Assembly (NCBI GenBank): GCA_045534635.1
Contig: JAZSKB010000026.1
Span: 1-19,991, forward strand
Reading direction: 5' to 3'
Source: UBA1205 sp045534635
GTDB lineage: Bacteria; Bacteroidota; Bacteroidia; Bacteroidales; WCHB1-69
DNA: 19,991 bases
Made by a program: the position numbers and the translations under genes. The notes below the pieces were generated by a model. The model ran no database searches, had not been told where the DNA came from, and worked only from the letters and a program-made list of their open reading frames with translations. Shown here one piece after another: positions 15,832 to 19,991 of this stretch. Position 1 is the first letter of the stretch; every line of letters starts with the position of its first letter.

Positions 15832-18486
15832 TTGAGAAAGAATCGTATTCAATATTTACTTATATCAACAATGATTTTGATGTTGGTTTTTGCCTGTAGA
15901 ACCAACAAAGACACTTTTTTTTATCGAGCCTATCATGGCACAACTGCCCGTTTTAACATTGTTTTCAATGGAAATGAAAGTTATAAAGAAGGCATGGAAG
16001 CCATTAATGCCAACAAAAAAGATAACTATACCACTATTTTACCTATCTACCCCAAAGTAGAAAAAAATGAGGCACTCCAACAAGCGGCTAAATGGGACAG
16101 AACAATAGAAAAATGTTCAAAAGCAATCAAAAAACATTCTATGCTCATCAAAGGCATTGAACGATGCAAACCTATTGACGATACCTATCTTTTGTTAGGA
16201 AAAGCCTATTATCAAAGACAAGATTATAGCGATGCTTTAAGCGTCTTCAATTATATTATTCATACGCATACCAACGGAAATGTGTGGCCTGACGCTCATG
16301 TTTGGATAGCAGAAACTGAATTACAATTAGATAGAATTGAAAATGCTGAAGAAAATCTTGAGATTGTTCGACAACATATTGCCAACACAAAAAAAGATGC
16401 TTACAAACAACATTGGGAAGCCACTTTTGCTCAATTACTTATTAAACAAAAAGAATATGAACAAGCAAGTATTTATTTGACAGAATTGCTTCAACACAAA
16501 TGGATGAAAAAAGATTTTAAAACAAGAATTCATTTCATTTTGGCTCAAGTACAACAAATTTCTGATAATAAAACAGATGCTGCTGTCAATTATACAAAAG
16601 TACTCAAACGTAATCCTGAATATGAAATGGTATTCAATGCTACAATAAATCTGGCGTTGTGTGCTAAAGATATTCAACCAGCAAGAGAAAAATTGCAAAA
16701 ACTATTCAAAGATGAACGTAATGAAAGTTACAAAGACCAAATATTTTACACTTTAGCACAATTGGATATGGCTGAAGAAGATACTACTGCTGCACTAAAT
16801 AATTTAGAAGCATCGGTATTTTGGTCTTTCAACAATAAACATCAAAAAGCATTATCTTCATTAGAATTGGCAGAACTTTATTTCGCAAGAGGTGAATATG
16901 TTAATTCTCAACTATATTACGATACTTTATTGGCAAATATGCCAAATAATTTTCCAAATTTCACAGCAATACAACGTCGTTCTGAAATCCTCAAAGAATT
17001 GGTTGCCAATTTAATGGTTATTCAACATCAAGATAGTGTACAATATTTGGCTTCGTTATCCGAAACAGAAAGAGATACGTATATTGATGCTCTTATTGCT
17101 GCATATAAAGTTAAAGAAGATGAACGTCTTGCCGACGAAGCAGAAAAAATAGCATTGATGGAAAATGTTAGCAAAAGAAGAAGCAATACTAACAATAGAA
17201 CAGGTAGAACTACTTGGATATTTGCTGACCAATCTCAAAATCGTATGGCAATACAAACATTCCGCAAACAATGGGGAAATAGAACATTATCAGATTATTG
17301 GTTTGTTAACGAAATAAAAATGGCTTTCGATATGGGTAATTTGCAAATGGCAAATAATACTTCAAATACTAACGAAGACAACGATTCCACTACTAACACT
17401 AAACAAACAAATAATACACCATCTTCTCAATTGACACCATTGAATAAAAATTATTATTTACAAGATATGCCACAAACTCCTGAAGACTTTGTACTATCTA
17501 ATGAAAGTATTGCCAATGCTCTTTATAATTCAGGATTTATATATTATGACAATTTAAACGATAAACCAAAATCAAATGTACAATTGGAAGAGTTGCTAAA
17601 ACGTTTTCCCGACCATAAATTGGCGGCTCCAACTTGTTTTCAATTATACTCCTCTTATAAAAGTATGAACAACGAAGAAAAAAGTGCATATTATAAAAAT
17701 ATGTGTTTGACGCAATTTGAAAATACAATTTATGCTCGTATTATTGCAGACTCCAACTATTATGAAACAATTCGTCAACAAGAAAATGAAGCAGAAAATT
17801 ATTATGTTCTTGTTTACGATACATTTATGAATCAGCATTATCAAGATGCATTGGATTTATGCAATGAAGGCTTGAACAAATATTCAAACCCAGAATTGCA
17901 ATCTAAAATGGATTACATCAAGGCGATTTGTTTAGGCAAACTTTACAACAATGATAGCCTTCGCAATCATTTAGAATTTGTTATTCAACGCTACCCTACC
18001 TCCCCTATTGATACGGCTGCAACTGCTCTTTTGGAGGCTTTGAAACAATTGAACCAAACACCTCAAACACCGACAACTCCTCAAAATCCAACAAATCCTA
18101 CGCCAAAAATTCAATTTACATACAATGATAAAGCATTTCATTTTATCATGTTCATTGTTGACATTAAAGACATAAAAATCAACGATTTAAAAAATAATAT
18201 TGTTGACTTCAATAAAGAATATTTCAGAAGAGAGAAATTTGAATTAGCCAACTTTTACATTGACAACACATTACAATTAGTCTCTGTATCGAAATTTGCC
18301 AATAAAGAAAAAGCAATGGAATATTATCGTTTGTTGCTTTCGGACAAAAAATATATGAATCCTGTAAATCAAAATAAACAAATTAAAGTTTATGTGATTT
18401 CCGATGCTAACTATACTTTATATTTCCAAAACAAATCTATTCGTGCTGATTACGATGAGTTTTTCTCTGACAATTATCTAAAATAA
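15832..18486 (+). CDS. porW: Type IX secretion system lipoprotein PorW/SprE-like, TPR-rich
   Basis: This 884-residue TPR-rich protein has a lipoprotein signal, RKNRIQYLLISTMILMLVFAC, with lipobox VFAC and lipidated Cys22. The sequence after the Cys (TNKDTFFYRAYHGTTARFNI then VFNGNESYKEG) is the recognisable start of PorW/SprE, which is needed for T9SS and gliding in Bacteroidota. Tetratricopeptide repeats follow (for example DDTYLLLGKAYYQRQDYSDA). An N/T-rich linker lies at about 500-535, a P/T/N linker at about 740-757, and a conserved C-terminal domain after that (KAFHFIMFIVDIKDI, KEKAMEYYRLL). The start is TTG: an in-frame stop lies 15 bases upstream (TAA at 15817), there is no ATG before it, and the next Met would delete the basic n-region of the signal. 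Its product should sit in the envelope and connect outer-membrane and motor parts of the T9SS. Confidence 0.85.
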   Translation: MRKNRIQYLLISTMILMLVFACRTNKDTFFYRAYHGTTARFNIVFNGNESYKEGMEAINANKKDNYTTILPIYPKVEKNEALQQAAKWDRTIEKCSKAIKKHSMLIKGIERCKPIDDTYLLLGKAYYQRQDYSDALSVFNYIIHTHTNGNVWPDAHVWIAETELQLDRIENAEENLEIVRQHIANTKKDAYKQHWEATFAQLLIKQKEYEQASIYLTELLQHKWMKKDFKTRIHFILAQVQQISDNKTDAAVNYTKVLKRNPEYEMVFNATINLALCAKDIQPAREKLQKLFKDERNESYKDQIFYTLAQLDMAEEDTTAALNNLEASVFWSFNNKHQKALSSLELAELYFARGEYVNSQLYYDTLLANMPNNFPNFTAIQRRSEILKELVANLMVIQHQDSVQYLASLSETERDTYIDALIAAYKVKEDERLADEAEKIALMENVSKRRSNTNNRTGRTTWIFADQSQNRMAIQTFRKQWGNRTLSDYWFVNEIKMAFDMGNLQMANNTSNTNEDNDSTTNTKQTNNTPSSQLTPLNKNYYLQDMPQTPEDFVLSNESIANALYNSGFIYYDNLNDKPKSNVQLEELLKRFPDHKLAAPTCFQLYSSYKSMNNEEKSAYYKNMCLTQFENTIYARIIADSNYYETIRQQENEAENYYVLVYDTFMNQHYQDALDLCNEGLNKYSNPELQSKMDYIKAICLGKLYNNDSLRNHLEFVIQRYPTSPIDTAATALLEALKQLNQTPQTPTTPQNPTNPTPKIQFTYNDKAFHFIMFIVDIKDIKINDLKNNIVDFNKEYFRREKFELANFYIDNTLQLVSVSKFANKEKAMEYYRLLLSDKKYMNPVNQNKQIKVYVISDANYTLYFQNKSIRADYDEFFSDNYLK

Positions 18487-18630
18487 TTGTTTTACTAGCA
18501 TTTTTATAACTTTTCGACTTATAAAATAGAATATAGATTCAACAAACAAAGATTATAGTTTACACCCCCACCAAAACCAAAAATATCACACTTTTTGGAA
18601 TAAAATATTACATGGCTTGGAGGTTTTTTA

Positions 18631-19203
18631 TTATGTTTTTTCATTTTGTAAAACTTTAACCCTAAAATAAACGATAATTTTCTTATTAAAATACAAACTA
18701 TATTGTTTATCTTTATTTTCAATCCAAAATTTAAAATCTTTAATACTTGATATTATTTCTTTTTTATAAAAATCAAAATTTTCATTTTTCTTATTTTTTT
18801 CAAATATATTGTAATAAAAAACAGTCCTATCTTTAGTATCTTTCAATTGTAAACATCTTAATTCAATATCTTCTATGTGTAAAGAATCAATACAATCAAA
18901 AGTTATTTTCATTATTGCTAACCCATTTAATTCTGCCTTTATTTTAGGGTTTAGAATAGTAATAATGGTTATTGAATCATTTCCTATTTCTTGACCATAT
19001 TTAATTCTTGGCTCTATCGGGTCAACTATGTCCAAGATAATATTCTTATCTATAAAACTACTATCATTGTAACGATTAAACTCTATTACGTCTATTGAAT
19101 CAATTTCATTTATATTACTATTATATACATTTAAATGTTTATTAAAAGTACAATTACAGAATAATAACAGTATCATTATAATAAACTTATTATATAAATT
19201 CAT
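18631..19203 (-). CDS. Small lipoprotein-like protein, candidate immunity to the Rhs tip
   Basis: This 190-residue protein is not recognised as a known family. It starts with a hydrophobic signal, MNLYNKFIIMILLLFCNC, whose cysteines (16 and 18) could be a relaxed lipobox, so export to the envelope is likely. The rest is rich in Ile, Asn, Asp and Lys, with predicted strands and no catalytic motif. Its ATG is 6 bases after the stop of the Rhs gene and on the same strand, the position expected for an immunity gene. The DNA looks even more A/T-rich than the housekeeping genes, as in other acquired toxin-immunity tips. The immunity role is inferred only from position, size and export signal. Confidence 0.65.
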   Translation of the reverse strand: MNLYNKFIIMILLLFCNCTFNKHLNVYNSNINEIDSIDVIEFNRYNDSSFIDKNIILDIVDPIEPRIKYGQEIGNDSITIITILNPKIKAELNGLAIMKITFDCIDSLHIEDIELRCLQLKDTKDRTVFYYNIFEKNKKNENFDFYKKEIISSIKDFKFWIENKDKQYSLYFNKKIIVYFRVKVLQNEKT

Positions 19204-19209
19204 ATTAGT

Positions 19210-19991
19210 CTATTTTAATGGATAAAAAGAATGTAATAAATATTTTGTTTGGTTTTCTCTTTTTATAGGATATGAATTGTATATTCCTGATTCATTTGAT
19301 GTTGACTGCGATTTAAATAATAAAACTGCATTTCGAAAGGCTTCTTTGGGAAATGTCTTACTATTAAATAGTGTTTTAACAGAATTTTCATAAGAAAGTC
19401 CTTTATCAGTATTTGTTCTTGCTAATGGAAATCCTCCTGTAGGATAATCCGCTGTTTCATTTTTATTAGCATAATCTGTAGCAACTGTCCAGCAAAAAAC
19501 ATATGCTTCGACTTCATTAAATATAGAAGCTCCACCTTGACCTTTTTCGTGCTGATAACCATGGAATAATTCATGTGCAACTGAAGCCAAATTTGTATTA
19601 CCATTCATATTTAAGACTCCTCCACCAGTTTCATTTTCTTTAAATCCTGCTGTTCCATCTTGACTTACATTATTTGTTATATTAAATACATTTTCTGAAT
19701 TAACTAACTCTCCAAGAACAGTATTACCATTTTTAGTTGAATTCATATCATTTAACGTATTTATAGTTTTTCTGGTAAATTCATCATTACCATCGTACGT
19801 CATTCCTTGAGAATATGTAGTTTTTGAACCATCTTCCCCTGTAATTTCTACCGTCATTCCCGTCGGGTCAATATACTTCACAGGATTATTTGCACAATAG
19901 GCGTAAGGAGACATCCAAAAATACTTCTCAAAAAGAGGGTCCCTGCTGGTGAAAGTAGGTGCCCTATAATAACGAGCCTCAAAGTAGTACA
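19210..19991 (-). CDS. Rhs protein C-terminus with HExxH metallopeptidase-like tip (5' end outside window)
   Basis: The leftward frame is open to the window edge (first full codon at 19989), leaving 259 residues of a larger protein. The first 44 are the conserved Rhs core end: YYFEARYY, SRDPLFEKYFW, SPYAYCANNPVKYIDPTG. After DPTG (ends 19858) comes the variable tip of about 216 residues. It contains HELFH (codons 19575-19561), a classic HExxH zinc site, and after it FNEVEAY (near 19501-19520), whose Glu is well placed as the third ligand. Rhs tips are usually toxins released inside a cage formed by the core, so this one is probably a zinc metallopeptidase effector, loosely like M91/NleD-type tips. 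Target and export route are unknown. An internal Met at 19914 is not the real start. Confidence 0.85.
   Translation of the reverse strand, partial: YYFEARYYRAPTFTSRDPLFEKYFWMSPYAYCANNPVKYIDPTGMTVEITGEDGSKTTYSQGMTYDGNDEFTRKTINTLNDMNSTKNGNTVLGELVNSENVFNITNNVSQDGTAGFKENETGGGVLNMNGNTNLASVAHELFHGYQHEKGQGGASIFNEVEAYVFCWTVATDYANKNETADYPTGGFPLARTNTDKGLSYENSVKTLFNSKTFPKEAFRNAVLLFKSQSTSNESGIYNSYPIKRENQTKYLLHSFYPLK
19561..19575 (-). other. HExxH zinc-binding motif in the Rhs tip
   Basis: The codons read His-Glu-Leu-Phe-His on the minus strand, preceded by ASVA and followed by GYQHEKG. The nearest downstream acidic cluster, NEVEAY, lies about 15 residues on. Together they give an HExxH-x(n)-E gluzincin-like zinc site. 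Confidence 0.75.
19858..19989 (-). other. Conserved end of the Rhs core
   Basis: Forty-four residues from YYFEARYY to IDPTG form the junction between the Rhs shell and the variable tip. This DNA (for example GGGCACCTAC and CAGGGACCCTC on the minus strand) looks clearly more G/C-rich than the tip and its neighbour gene. Confidence 0.8.

Noticed and set aside
18502..18527. Terminator after porW (TTTTATAA with TTATAAAA)
   Set aside because: The 8-bp stem is entirely A/T, the loop is 9 bases and no T-run follows, so chance is likely in such A/T-rich DNA.
18519..18722. 67-residue leftward open frame overlapping the 3' end of the candidate immunity gene
   Set aside because: It is out of frame with the better supported 190-residue gene and has no features.
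19210..19914. Free-standing 234-residue protein starting at the internal Met of 19914
   Set aside because: The frame stays open upstream and encodes the conserved Rhs core, so this Met is internal.

Overview
This window looks like chromosomal DNA of an AT-rich member of the Bacteroidota, probably Bacteroidales or a near relative. The evidence is a Bat-type (Bacteroides aerotolerance) MoxR/DUF58/BatA cluster, a PorW/SprE-type lipoprotein of the type IX secretion system (T9SS), a TlpA-like thioredoxin with a DUF4369-like N-terminus, a large membrane-anchored PpiD-type protein, an Rhs C-terminus, and repeated -7 promoter boxes of the form TAnnTTTG. Shine-Dalgarno sites are mostly weak or absent, as usual for this phylum.

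Layout. Positions 1-223 are a divergent intergenic region. It holds a leftward promoter, a short TTTGCAAA-containing tandem repeat and possibly the first codons of a leftward gene that leaves the window. A GatB/YqeY-domain gene follows (224-670). It meets the leftward Bat-type cluster (moxR, DUF58, a BatD-like membrane protein, batA; 4644 down to 739) at a strong bidirectional terminator. The initiator tRNA gene (4788-4859) is divergent from moxR and ends in a hairpin terminator. Rightward genes follow: a SAM methyltransferase (4976), a secreted thioredoxin-fold protein with aat and an RlmL-like RNA methyltransferase (5819-8808), ppiD and a small lipoprotein (9016-11684), a YiiX-like papain-fold protein overlapping mfd (11732-15743), and porW from a TTG start (15832-18486). 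The right end (19991 down to 18631) is a leftward accessory module: the C-terminus of an Rhs protein with an HExxH metallopeptidase-like tip, then a small lipoprotein-like protein that is the natural immunity candidate.

How the genes fit together. Most are housekeeping: envelope biogenesis and protein folding (ppiD, thioredoxin, porW, Bat cluster), translation and RNA modification (tRNA-fMet, rlmL-like), N-end-rule tagging (aat) and transcription-coupled repair (mfd). The Rhs tip and its partner are the most promising candidate for something undescribed. Other points worth checking are two promoters with the same unusual -33/-7 geometry, two start codons that abut terminator hairpins (one hairpin also contains a -7 box), a T14 tract ahead of the TTG-initiated porW, and a Bat cluster that stops after batA. 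No CRISPR array, insertion sequence, rRNA or attachment site was seen. No gene-free stretch exceeds about 225 bases.
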